From: Rhizobium gallicum bv. gallicum R602sp
GTDB taxonomy: Bacteria > Pseudomonadota > Alphaproteobacteria > Rhizobiales > Rhizobiaceae
DNA length: 64,000 bases
Assembly: GCF_000816845.1 (NCBI RefSeq)
Contig: NZ_CP006877.1
Coordinates: forward strand, 3,295,001-3,359,000
Direction: 5' to 3'
The translations under genes and the position numbers were made by a program. How positions within the stretch are numbered: position 1 is the stretch's first letter; each line of letters begins with the position of its first letter. Under the pieces are notes generated by a model. That model had not been told where the DNA came from. It worked only from the letters and a program-made list of their open reading frames with translations, and made no database searches. Below, piece by piece: positions 45,166-53,728 of the stretch.

Positions 45166-47204
45166 CCGTATCCGGATTGTCCGCCGGGACCGGCACAGCC
45201 TTGAGATCTTATGGCTTCGTCGACTGGTTCCGTCCGGGAGAATACGAACGGACGTCGCAGACGATTTCGGAGGTCGGATTAAGCGGCGCGAGTTATTTGC
45301 GCACGCATCTGTCATGGGCCGAATATCTCGCTCCTGGTGGCGAAGCGTGGTTTGATTGGCTGATCCCGAAGCTTGGGCGCGAGATCGATCTTCTGCCCTG
45401 CATTCACTACACGCCGCCGTCCTTGTCACGGACAGGACGGTCCTCCGGCGCACCGGCCGATCTCAAATCATATGCCGACTTCGTCGACCACGTGTTGACC
45501 CGATACGGACGGTATTTCAGCCACATCGAATTGTGGAACGAACCAAACAACCTGCTCGACTGGGACTGGCGCGAGGACAAGGACTTCCTGCTCTTTTGCG
45601 AGATGGTCGGCGGCGCCGCCTTTTGGGCCAAACATCGAGGCTGGCAGCCGGTACTCGGGGGCCCATGCCCCTTCGACCCCTACTGGCTCAACCTGATGGG
45701 AGAGCGGGGCGTACTTGGCGTCGTCGATGCCGTCGGCTTTCACGGTTTCCCCGGCACATGGGACAGCGAGGAAGGCACCTGGGGCGGCTGGGATATGCAT
45801 CTTGGCGAGATGCGAAGAATTATCGACCGGTTCAATGACAACGCTGAGATCTGGATCACCGAAACCGGCTATTCGACCTGGCGCAACGACGATGTGGAGC
45901 AGGCCCGGCGTTTTGTAAAGGCTCTGAGTGTGCCAGCCGACCGGATGTATTGGTATTCCTGGCGGGATGTGCCGCCGGATGTGCCGGTGCAGGAAGGCCT
46001 TTGGTTCGACCCTCGGCACTACCATCTCGGTGCCGTCACCCACGACAACCAGCCGAAGCTGCTCGCTCGCCTGCTGATGGAAGGCGGGGTCGACCGGCTC
46101 GAACAGGTCGCACGGCTCGCCACCCCCAACGTCGCCAGAGGAGCCGCGCCGATCGTCATCACCGGAGGCTGCGGCTTCATCGGCTCCAACCTCGCCGACA
46201 GCTACCTCCAGGACGGCGAAGACGTCGTCGTTCTCGATAATCTGGGGCGGCCAGGCGTCGACCAAAACCTCGGGTGGCTGACTGACAGGCATGGCTCAAG
46301 TGTACATCCTGTGCTTGCCGACGTGCGCGACGCCAGAAGTATTGAAGCAGCCTTTGCCGACGCCAAGTCAGTATTTCATTTCGCCGCCCAGACCGCGGTC
46401 ACCACTAGTCTCATCCATCCGATCGACGACTTCGAGGCCAATGCTCGCGGCACGATCAATGTGCTGGAATCGGTGCGCAAGGCGGGCCGCCATGCTCCGG
46501 TGGTCTTTGCCAGCACCAACAAAGTCTATGGCGGACTCGACAACCTTGCTATGCGTGAGTTCGAGGACCGCTACATTCCGGTCGATGAGATCATCCGGTC
46601 ATACGGTATCGGCGAAGACAGGCCGCTCGATTTCTGCACCCCCTATGGCTGCTCGAAAGGCGTGGCCGACCAGTATGTGCTGGACTATGCGAAGTCCTTC
46701 GGCATCCCGACGGCCGTGCTGCGCATGAGCTGCATCTACGGTCCTCGCCAGTTCGGCACCGAGGATCAGGGCTGGGTAGCGCATTTCCTGATACGGGCGC
46801 TCGCTGGAGAGCCCGTCTCGATCTACGGCGACGGCAAACAGGTCCGAGATATTCTTCACGTTGCGGACGCGATTGCCGCCTATCGCAGCGTTCTCAACGG
46901 CATTGACGGGATCAAGGGCCACGTCTTCAACCTGGGGGGCGGCCCGGTGAATGCCGTCAGCGTCCTGGCGGTCCTGCGCGAGATCGGCAGGCTCATTGGG
47001 CGTCCGGTCGAGACTTTCTTCGACGACTGGAGGGCGGGCGATCAGTATTTCTTCGTCGCAGACACCCGCAAGCTGGAGCACACGCTCGGCTGGAGCGCGC
47101 GTGTCGGCTGGGAAAGCGGACTGCAGCACCTGGCGGAGTGGCTTATTGAAAACCGTTTCGGCGGCAGACCGATCTTGGGCCACGATCGAAAGGTGTCCGC
47201 ATGA
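45162..47204 (+). CDS. Glycoside hydrolase-like domain fused to CDP-tyvelose-epimerase-like SDR
   Basis: A 680-residue, two-domain protein. Residues 1-310 form a TIM-barrel glycosidase-like domain with LWNEPNN (acid/base Glu 127) and WITETGYSTW (nucleophile Glu 234), as in clan GH-A families. Residues 330-680 form an extended SDR: TGGCGFIG (334-341), STNKVYGG, catalytic YGCSK (Tyr 495, Lys 499), and the RMSCIYGPRQFGTEDQGW segment typical of CDP-paratose/tyvelose 2-epimerases. There is no signal peptide, so both act in the cytoplasm. The frame is continuous with no stop at the junction. It overlaps both neighbours by 4 bases. Confidence 0.86.
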   Translation: MTVSGLSAGTGTALRSYGFVDWFRPGEYERTSQTISEVGLSGASYLRTHLSWAEYLAPGGEAWFDWLIPKLGREIDLLPCIHYTPPSLSRTGRSSGAPADLKSYADFVDHVLTRYGRYFSHIELWNEPNNLLDWDWREDKDFLLFCEMVGGAAFWAKHRGWQPVLGGPCPFDPYWLNLMGERGVLGVVDAVGFHGFPGTWDSEEGTWGGWDMHLGEMRRIIDRFNDNAEIWITETGYSTWRNDDVEQARRFVKALSVPADRMYWYSWRDVPPDVPVQEGLWFDPRHYHLGAVTHDNQPKLLARLLMEGGVDRLEQVARLATPNVARGAAPIVITGGCGFIGSNLADSYLQDGEDVVVLDNLGRPGVDQNLGWLTDRHGSSVHPVLADVRDARSIEAAFADAKSVFHFAAQTAVTTSLIHPIDDFEANARGTINVLESVRKAGRHAPVVFASTNKVYGGLDNLAMREFEDRYIPVDEIIRSYGIGEDRPLDFCTPYGCSKGVADQYVLDYAKSFGIPTAVLRMSCIYGPRQFGTEDQGWVAHFLIRALAGEPVSIYGDGKQVRDILHVADAIAAYRSVLNGIDGIKGHVFNLGGGPVNAVSVLAVLREIGRLIGRPVETFFDDWRAGDQYFFVADTRKLEHTLGWSARVGWESGLQHLAEWLIENRFGGRPILGHDRKVSA

Positions 47205-48307
47205 TCCGTCGACGAGCCCGGATATTGATGACCCTCGATGCAGTTGGCGGCGTCTGGCGCTATGCGATGGATCTGGCCGCCGGGCTTCGGGGCCGAGGGG
47301 TGGAAATCGTCTTCACAGGCCTCGGTCCCGCACCGTCGGCAACACAGACCGGAGAGGCGAAAGCGCTGGGACAGCTGGTGTGGCTCGATGCCCCTCTCGA
47401 CTGGATGGCGACGAACAGGGCTGAGATATCCGTAGCTCCCGCCGAAATTTCTCAGATTGCCAGAGACTACGGGGTCGATCTGCTGCATCTCAACCTGCCC
47501 TCCCAGGCTGCTGGAATCGATACGCCGTTGCCGGTTGTCGTGGTTTCCCATTCCTGTGTCGTCACGTGGTTTGCTGCAGTGCGCGGGACGCCGGTGCCGC
47601 CGGAGTGGTCATGGCAGCGCGATGCAAACTGTGAAGGCTTTGATCGCGCCGATGCCGTGCTTTCGCCTAGCAGGAGCCATGCGGATGCACTACGAGCCGC
47701 CTATGGTCTGATCCCCCGGCTCAGGGTGATCCACAACGCCAGCCGCGTCGGTTCCGACCAGCGTCCAAAGAATATTTTCGTCTTCGCAGCCGGGCGCTGG
47801 TGGGATGAGGGAAAAAACGGCGCGGTGCTCGACAGGGCGGCGGCAGCAATGCCTCTGCCCGTCATCATGGCAGGTTCTTGCTTAGGTCCCAACGGCCAGC
47901 GCCTGAAACTCAACGACGCCCACGAGCGCGGGCCGCTGCCATATCCGAAGACCATTGCTATGATGCAGCGCGCAAAAATCCTCGTATCGCCATCAGTCTA
48001 CGAACCTTTCGGCCTGACCGCCCTTGAGGCAGCGCGATGCGGCGCGGCTCTGGTGCTGTCTGATATCCCCACCCATCGCGAGCTATGGGACGGATGCGCG
48101 CTGTTCTTCGATCCACATGATCCCCAGTCCTTGGCAGCCACGTGCATGCGCCTCGGCGAAGACGAGCAACTGCGCAACGAGCTCGTGGTGAGATCACTGG
48201 AGCGCTCGCGAGCCTTCCGTTTGGAACGGCAGGCGGCATCGGTGCTCGAAACATATACGCAACTGATGAATGACACTTTCACCCTGGCAGCGGCGGAGGG
48301 ATCATGA
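47201..48307 (+). CDS. Glycosyltransferase family 4-type protein
   Basis: A 368-residue GT-B glycosyltransferase. The N-terminal domain contains DAVGGVWRYAMDLAAGLRGR. The C-terminal donor-binding domain has the E-x7-E motif in VSPSVYEPFGLTALEAARCG. Cytoplasmic or peripheral membrane. The start overlaps the fusion gene and the stop overlaps the next gene, each by 4 bases. Donor and acceptor unknown. Confidence 0.88.
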   Translation: MIRRRARILMTLDAVGGVWRYAMDLAAGLRGRGVEIVFTGLGPAPSATQTGEAKALGQLVWLDAPLDWMATNRAEISVAPAEISQIARDYGVDLLHLNLPSQAAGIDTPLPVVVVSHSCVVTWFAAVRGTPVPPEWSWQRDANCEGFDRADAVLSPSRSHADALRAAYGLIPRLRVIHNASRVGSDQRPKNIFVFAAGRWWDEGKNGAVLDRAAAAMPLPVIMAGSCLGPNGQRLKLNDAHERGPLPYPKTIAMMQRAKILVSPSVYEPFGLTALEAARCGAALVLSDIPTHRELWDGCALFFDPHDPQSLAATCMRLGEDEQLRNELVVRSLERSRAFRLERQAASVLETYTQLMNDTFTLAAAEGS

Positions 48308-49434
48308 AATTCCTGTTTTACACCCATTCGCTAATTTCGGACTGGAATCATGGCAACGCCCATTTCCTGCGCGGCATTATGCGGGAGCTGACCAGCCGAC
48401 GTCACGAGACACTGGCGCTGGAACCCGAGGAGTCCTGGAGCCGGTGTAATCTCGTCAGCGATCAGGGACCGAGGGCGGTCGAGAAATTTCACGACACGTT
48501 CCCGCAGCTCCGGTCCCAAATTTACGGACCGCATTTCGATCACGAGGCGGCGATCGCCGAGGCCGACGTCGTGGTGGTCCACGAATGGACGGAACCGGCG
48601 CTGGTGGAGCGAATCGGCCGAGCCAGGCGTAGCAGTGCCAATTTCACCCTGTTGTTCCACGACACACATCACCGGGCCGTGTCGGCAAAGAGTGATATCG
48701 CCGGACTGACGCTTCAAGATTATGACGGTGTGCTCGCCTTCGGCGAAACGCTGCGGCAGCGCTATCTGCAGGCTGGTTGGGGGAGATCCGTCTTTACCTG
48801 GCACGAGGCGGCTGACGACGCGCTGTTTTACCCGCGGCCGGAGATCGCCAAGATCGGAGATCTCATCTGGATCGGCAATTGGGGCGACAACGAGCGGTCC
48901 GCCGAGCTGATGGAATTCCTCATTCGCCCAGCTCGTGAGCTCGGGCTGAAAACGACCGTTCGTGGTGTGCGCTACCCCAAACAGGCGCTCGAGGCTCTTG
49001 GCGAGGCAGGCATCGCCTATGGCGGCTGGATTGCCAATGCAGAGGCGCCGCTCGCTTTCGCCAATCATAAAGTAACGATCCATGTACCTCGGCGCCCCTA
49101 TGTCGAAAATCTCCCTGGCATTCCGACGATCCGCGTGTTCGAAGCGCTTGCCTGCGGCATTCCGCTGATCTGCGCACCCTGGCACGATGCCGAGGCGCTT
49201 TTCAGGCCGGGCAGCGATTATCTCGTCGCTCAGAATGGCCGAGAGATGACGCGCCTGCTGCGCGAGGTACTGACGGACGATGCTCTCGCGGCTGCGCTTA
49301 TCGCATCCGGTCTCGAGACGATCCGGGCGCGTCACACCTGCCGGCATCGCGTCGATGAGCTTTTTGCCATCCTGGAGCAATGCGGCACGGCTGGCGTCAC
49401 CCGGCAGCTATCAACCGAGGAGGCGGCCGAATGA
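48304..49434 (+). CDS. CgeB-like glycosyltransferase 1
   Basis: A 376-residue protein whose C-terminal half matches the CgeB-like glycosyl transferase domain (DLIWIGNWGDNERSAELMEF, VPRRPYVENLPGIPTIRVFE, ALACGIPLICAPW). The N-terminal half has a GT-B-like opening (FLFYTHSLISDWNHGNAHFL). No signal peptide. It is the first of three successive CgeB-like enzymes with linked start and stop codons. Such proteins add sugars to glycans or small molecules; the target here is unknown. Confidence 0.82.
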   Translation: MKFLFYTHSLISDWNHGNAHFLRGIMRELTSRRHETLALEPEESWSRCNLVSDQGPRAVEKFHDTFPQLRSQIYGPHFDHEAAIAEADVVVVHEWTEPALVERIGRARRSSANFTLLFHDTHHRAVSAKSDIAGLTLQDYDGVLAFGETLRQRYLQAGWGRSVFTWHEAADDALFYPRPEIAKIGDLIWIGNWGDNERSAELMEFLIRPARELGLKTTVRGVRYPKQALEALGEAGIAYGGWIANAEAPLAFANHKVTIHVPRRPYVENLPGIPTIRVFEALACGIPLICAPWHDAEALFRPGSDYLVAQNGREMTRLLREVLTDDALAAALIASGLETIRARHTCRHRVDELFAILEQCGTAGVTRQLSTEEAAE

Positions 49435-50519
49435 AAATCGCGTTTTACGGATCAAGCCTGCTTTCCGCTTACTGGAACGGTGCTGCCACTTATTATCGTG
49501 GCCTGCTGCGCGCTCTGGCGCAGAAAGGCTATGACATCACCTTCTACGAACCCGACGTGTACGACCGGCAGAAAAACCGCGATATCGATCCACCGGAATG
49601 GTGCAAGGTCGTCGTCTACCAAGGTACTATCGAGTCGCTGAAGGGGGTGGCGGCGGCTGCGACCGAAGCCGATATCGTCGTCAAAGCCAGCGGCGTCGGT
49701 TTCGAGGATGATCTCCTGCTCCAGGAAGTCCTTCGCCACGCCAGGCGGGGCGCTCTGAAAATCTTTTGGGACGTTGATGCGCCGGCAACGCTTTCGGAGC
49801 TGCGGCAGAGCCCCGAGCACCCGCTGCGCAAATCCTTGAGCCGGATCGACCTCGTCCTGACCTATGGCGGCGGTGACCCCGTAGTCGACGCCTATCGCGG
49901 CCTCGGGGCGGCGGACTGCGTACCGATCTATAACGCGCTCGATTCTCAAACCCATCATCCGGTGCGGGAAGAGGCGCGTTTCACCGCAGAGCTTGCCTTT
50001 CTCGGCAACCGTCTCTCCGATCGCGAAGCGCGGGTCGAACAATTCTTCCTCGAACCGGCGACCCGCTTGCCCCAGCAAAGGTTCCTGCTCGGCGGGTCCG
50101 GCTGGAGCGACAAGCCGTTGTCTTCGAACATTGTTCACATCGGTCACGTCCCGACCCGCGACCACAACGCTTTCAACGCGACGCCAAAAGCGGTCCTCAA
50201 TATTTCCCGTGCCAGCATGGCCGAAAACGGCTTTTCGCCTGCAACCCGTGTTTTCGAAGCGGCAGGCGCCGGCGCCTGCCTGATCACCGACTATTGGCAT
50301 GGCATCGCCCTGTTTCTCAAGCCTGGTGAAGAAATACTGGTGGCGCGCGACGGCCAAGATGTCGCCGATCTTTTGGGCGGTCTGACACGGCAGCAGGCCA
50401 AGGCGATCGGACAGCGGGCGCTCAAACGCGTGCTCAATGAACACACCTATGCCAATCGCGCCGAGACGGCCGACGCCATCTTCCGCGTTCGCGCCGCGCA
50501 AGCGGAGGCTGCCGAATGA
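49431..50519 (+). CDS. CgeB-like glycosyltransferase 2
   Basis: A 362-residue relative of its neighbours. Opening IAFYGSSLLSAYWNGAATYY; later ELAFLGNRLSDREARVEQFF, NISRASMAENGFSPATRVFE and AAGAGACLITDYW. The start is the ATG at 49431 in the overlap with the preceding stop; the frame extends upstream inside that gene. Coupled at both ends by 4-base overlaps. Sequence wording differs enough from gene 1 to suggest a different sugar or acceptor. Confidence 0.84.
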   Translation: MKIAFYGSSLLSAYWNGAATYYRGLLRALAQKGYDITFYEPDVYDRQKNRDIDPPEWCKVVVYQGTIESLKGVAAAATEADIVVKASGVGFEDDLLLQEVLRHARRGALKIFWDVDAPATLSELRQSPEHPLRKSLSRIDLVLTYGGGDPVVDAYRGLGAADCVPIYNALDSQTHHPVREEARFTAELAFLGNRLSDREARVEQFFLEPATRLPQQRFLLGGSGWSDKPLSSNIVHIGHVPTRDHNAFNATPKAVLNISRASMAENGFSPATRVFEAAGAGACLITDYWHGIALFLKPGEEILVARDGQDVADLLGGLTRQQAKAIGQRALKRVLNEHTYANRAETADAIFRVRAAQAEAAE

Positions 50520-51634
50520 CCAGTTCGCTTGATATCATCATCCTCGGCCTCTCCCTGTCGTCGTCCTGGGGCAACGGCCACGCAACGACGTACCGCGCCC
50601 TCATCGGTGGCTTGCACGCACAGGGGCACCGGGTGTTGTTCCTGGAGCGGGACGTACCTTGGTATGCAGCCCACCGCGATCTCCCGGATCCCGACTTCTG
50701 TGAACTCGTCTACTATCGCGATATCGACGAGATGATTGAAAACCATGCCGGTCGGATCAAGGCGGCGGACGCGGTGATCATCGGATCATACGTCCCATCC
50801 GGTGTGACTGTCATCGACGGGATCGTCGCCCTTAAGCCGCGACGGTTATGCCTTTATGACATCGATACTCCGGTCACGCTGGCAAAGCTTGATCGCGGCG
50901 ATGAGGAATATCTGGCTCGCCGACAGCTTCCGACCTTCGACGCCTACTTCTCGTTTTCGGGCGGAGACATTTTGACCAGGCTCGAACGCAGCTACGGCGC
51001 GCGCAAGGCGATCGCTCTTTACTGCTCCGTCGATGCGAGCCGATATCAGGCAACGGGCGAAGCCTTCTGCTGGGATTTCGGCTATCTCGGCACCTATAGC
51101 CCCGACCGGCAGCCATCGCTGGAGCGGCTCCTGATCGAGCCCGCCCGTCAGTTGCCGCATCTTCGCTTCGCAGTTGCCGGTCCGCAATATCCTGAAGATA
51201 TCGACTGGCCGGCAAACGTCGAGCGGATCGAGCACCTGCCTCCAGCCGATCATCCGAGTTTCTATAGCCGCCAACGCTTTACGCTGAACGTCACGCGAAG
51301 CGACATGATTGCAGCAGGCTGGTCGCCTAGCGTGCGGCTGTTCGAGGCCGCTGCCTGCGGCACGCCAATCATCAGCGACGACTGGCGCGGCCTCCACGAG
51401 CTTTTCGTCAACGATCGGGCAATCGTCATCGCCCGACGATCGAAGGATGTGGTCGACGCCCTGACGACGATCAACGCAGCAGGGCGCCTTGCACTGGCAT
51501 CGGCCGCCAGGGCGACGGTGGTCCAGCGCCATACCGGCGATGTGCGGGCTCGTGAACTCGCCGCCGCGTTGCGAGAACTGCCAGAAGAACGGGTGAACGA
51601 CAGCCGCCCTCACCGTCAATCCATTTCAGTTTAG
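50516..51634 (+). CDS. CgeB-like glycosyltransferase 3
   Basis: A 372-residue third member. Opening IIILGLSLSSSWGNGHATTY; donor domain with FGYLGTYSPDRQPSLERLLI, VTRSDMIAAGWSPSVRLFEA and AACGTPIISDDWRGL. It resembles gene 2 more than gene 1 in the NVTRSDM/NISRASM region. It ends 7 bases before the decarboxylase-like gene. Confidence 0.84.
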   Translation: MTSSLDIIILGLSLSSSWGNGHATTYRALIGGLHAQGHRVLFLERDVPWYAAHRDLPDPDFCELVYYRDIDEMIENHAGRIKAADAVIIGSYVPSGVTVIDGIVALKPRRLCLYDIDTPVTLAKLDRGDEEYLARRQLPTFDAYFSFSGGDILTRLERSYGARKAIALYCSVDASRYQATGEAFCWDFGYLGTYSPDRQPSLERLLIEPARQLPHLRFAVAGPQYPEDIDWPANVERIEHLPPADHPSFYSRQRFTLNVTRSDMIAAGWSPSVRLFEAAACGTPIISDDWRGLHELFVNDRAIVIARRSKDVVDALTTINAAGRLALASAARATVVQRHTGDVRARELAAALRELPEERVNDSRPHRQSISV

Positions 51635-51641
51635 GAGACGC

Positions 51642-52700
51642 ATGATGCTGCAAAGGACGAGAAACCGAAGAGTAAAGACCGTGCTTGTTGCAGGAGGAGC
51701 CGGTTTCGTCGGCTCGCATTTATGCGACGCGATGCTGGCGCGCGGCGACCGGGTGATTTGCGTCGACAGCTATGTCACCGGATCGGAAGACAATGTCCGG
51801 CCGCTGATCAACCATCCCAAGTTCCGTTTGATCGAGAAGGACATCTGCCACCTGGATAGCCTCGACGAGCCTTTGGACGAGATCTACAATCTCGCCTGCG
51901 CGGCCTCGCCCCCTCAGTACCAGGCAGACCCGGTGCATACGATGATGACCTGTGTAGCCGGCACAGGCAATTTGCTTTCGCTGGCCGAACAGCATCGTGC
52001 CTCGCTGCTCCAGGCGTCGACGAGCGAGGTCTATGGTGATCCCGTAGAGCATCCGCAGACGGAAGACTACCGCGGCAATGTCAGCTGCATAGGCCCACGC
52101 GCCTGTTACGACGAAGGCAAACGCGCGGCGGAAGCGCTTTGTTTCGATATGCTGCGGGCTGGAAAGGTGGATGCGCGCGTTGCCCGTATCTTCAACACCT
52201 ACGGGCCACGCATGCAGCCGAGCGATGGGAGGATCATTTCCAACCTTCTGGTGCAAGCCATTTCCGGCGCACCGCTGACGATTTATGGAAGCGGTGATCA
52301 GACGCGCTCCTTCTGCTTTGTCAGTGATCTCGTTGCAGGGTTGATGGCACTGATGGACGTCGACCCCAATCCTGGCGCTCCGGTCAACCTCGGCAATCCC
52401 GGCGAGTTCACGATTAACCAGCTTGTCGACATGGTGATGGCCATGGTGCCGTCGACATCCATCGTCGTCCACAAGCCGCTGCCGGAAGACGATCCTCAGC
52501 GCAGACGGCCTGACATTTCACGGGCAAAAGAACTGCTGCGCTGGGAGCCGACCATCCCGCTTGCCGAAGGCCTTCGTCTGACCGCCGATTGGTTCATTGC
52601 CGCGGCCCGTCCTGATGGAGGCTTCGACAACGCACAGGTTACCCGGCGCTCGAACTGGCGGCGGCGTGCAAAAGCTGGACGTACCGCGATCGGCGTCTGA
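51642..52700 (+). CDS. UDP-glucuronate decarboxylase (UXS)-like SDR
   Basis: A 352-residue extended SDR. AGGAGFVGSHLCDAM binds NAD, LACAASPPQYQADPV is the UXS signature (usually ASPPxYxxDP), the catalytic pair is in YDEGK, and FNTYGPRMQPSDGRIISNLL plus QTRSFCFV follow, all typical of UDP-xylose synthase relatives. It would give UDP-xylose from UDP-glucuronate, or carry out a related reaction, in the cytoplasm. The C-terminal 30 residues are basic and not conserved-looking. The start is the ATG at 51642, or the second ATG one codon later. Confidence 0.88.
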   Translation: MMLQRTRNRRVKTVLVAGGAGFVGSHLCDAMLARGDRVICVDSYVTGSEDNVRPLINHPKFRLIEKDICHLDSLDEPLDEIYNLACAASPPQYQADPVHTMMTCVAGTGNLLSLAEQHRASLLQASTSEVYGDPVEHPQTEDYRGNVSCIGPRACYDEGKRAAEALCFDMLRAGKVDARVARIFNTYGPRMQPSDGRIISNLLVQAISGAPLTIYGSGDQTRSFCFVSDLVAGLMALMDVDPNPGAPVNLGNPGEFTINQLVDMVMAMVPSTSIVVHKPLPEDDPQRRRPDISRAKELLRWEPTIPLAEGLRLTADWFIAAARPDGGFDNAQVTRRSNWRRRAKAGRTAIGV

Positions 52701-52834
52701 CATGCGAGGGATAGACCACTGCATAATTCCTTATATCGGAATTTGGGAAACTTATGCAGAAATTCAAAGCGTTACCGCGTCCTTTGCGTCTGAAAAGACG
52801 CGGCGCTGTAATCGACGACGAAGGAGAGCCCGAC

Positions 52835-53599
52835 ATGGATGCAGCACACCCGACTGGACATCAGGACCTGCAAAAACGGATTCGAGAACTTGGGCCGTGG
52901 TTTCAGAATTTAAACATCGGGGGTCACATGACCGCGGCCGATCATTTCCTCGGCGATTATCCGACCTTCAAGTGGAAGGGATTCCAGCATGTGCTCCCGG
53001 CCGATCTCAGTGGTCTCAGCGTGCTCGATGTCGGCTGCAATGCGGGTTTCTATGCCCTCGAGATGAAACGGCGCAACGCTGCCCGTGTCGTTGGTATTGA
53101 TTCCGATCCACGCTATCTGGCACAGGCCCGCTTCGCCGCGGAGCAATTGGCAGCGGAAATCGAATTCAGACAGATGTCAGTCTATGATGTCGCCAGACTG
53201 AGTGAAAAATTCGACCTGGTGATCTTTATGGGCGTGTTCTATCACCTGCGTCACCCCCTGCTGGCATTGGATCTTCTTTATGAACATGTTGTCGGCGATA
53301 CGATGCTGTTTCAGTGCCTCCAGCGCGGCGATGAGCGTGTTCCCGATCTCAGGGAGGATTACGATTTTTCCGAGTGGAGCATTTTCGACCAGCCCGAATA
53401 TCCGAAGCTTTTCTTTGTCGAGGAACGCTATGCATCCGATCCCACAAACTGGTTCATTCCCAACCAGGCGGCAGTCGAGGCAATGTTGCGCAGCGCCGGA
53501 TTTCGAATCGACGACCATCCCGAACGCGAGGTCTATCTGTGCCGACGTGGCCAACGCCACTATGCGGTTGAACCGCCGCCGGTGGCCGCGTCTTGTTAG
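52835..53599 (+). CDS. SAM-dependent methyltransferase (tRNA mo5U34 methyltransferase-like)
   Basis: A 254-residue class I methyltransferase. SVLDVGCNAGFYALEMKRRN is the SAM-binding motif I; VVGIDSDPRYLAQARFAAEQ and DLVIFMGVFYHLRHPLLALD follow. WFQNLNIGG near the start and the overall plan match CmoB-like methyltransferases. I recall an NCBI family (TIGR04290) of such proteins beside glycan genes; check by HMM. The ATG at 52835 has AAGGAG 8 bases upstream, while the ATG at 52754 has none. It is 134 bases after the decarboxylase-like gene and probably methylates the glycan or a sugar precursor. Confidence 0.82.
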   Translation: MDAAHPTGHQDLQKRIRELGPWFQNLNIGGHMTAADHFLGDYPTFKWKGFQHVLPADLSGLSVLDVGCNAGFYALEMKRRNAARVVGIDSDPRYLAQARFAAEQLAAEIEFRQMSVYDVARLSEKFDLVIFMGVFYHLRHPLLALDLLYEHVVGDTMLFQCLQRGDERVPDLREDYDFSEWSIFDQPEYPKLFFVEERYASDPTNWFIPNQAAVEAMLRSAGFRIDDHPEREVYLCRRGQRHYAVEPPPVAASC

Positions 53600-53673
53600 G
53601 CGAGCACTGACATTGACGAAGAAAGGCCGCACCAACTCTGATCCTTGATTGGTGCATGCAACGTCGATGCAGC

Positions 53674-53698
53674 GGAACAGAAGCCTGCTGGCAACGTT
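53674..53698 (+). promoter_or_regulatory. EcfG-type promoter (exact consensus)
   Basis: GGAAC, 16 bases, CGTT, 30 bases before the flavodoxin-family gene. An exact match to the stress sigma factor consensus. Confidence 0.75.
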
Positions 53699-53728
53699 GT
53701 GTCGAACGCAGATATGCGTGGAGGCCCT

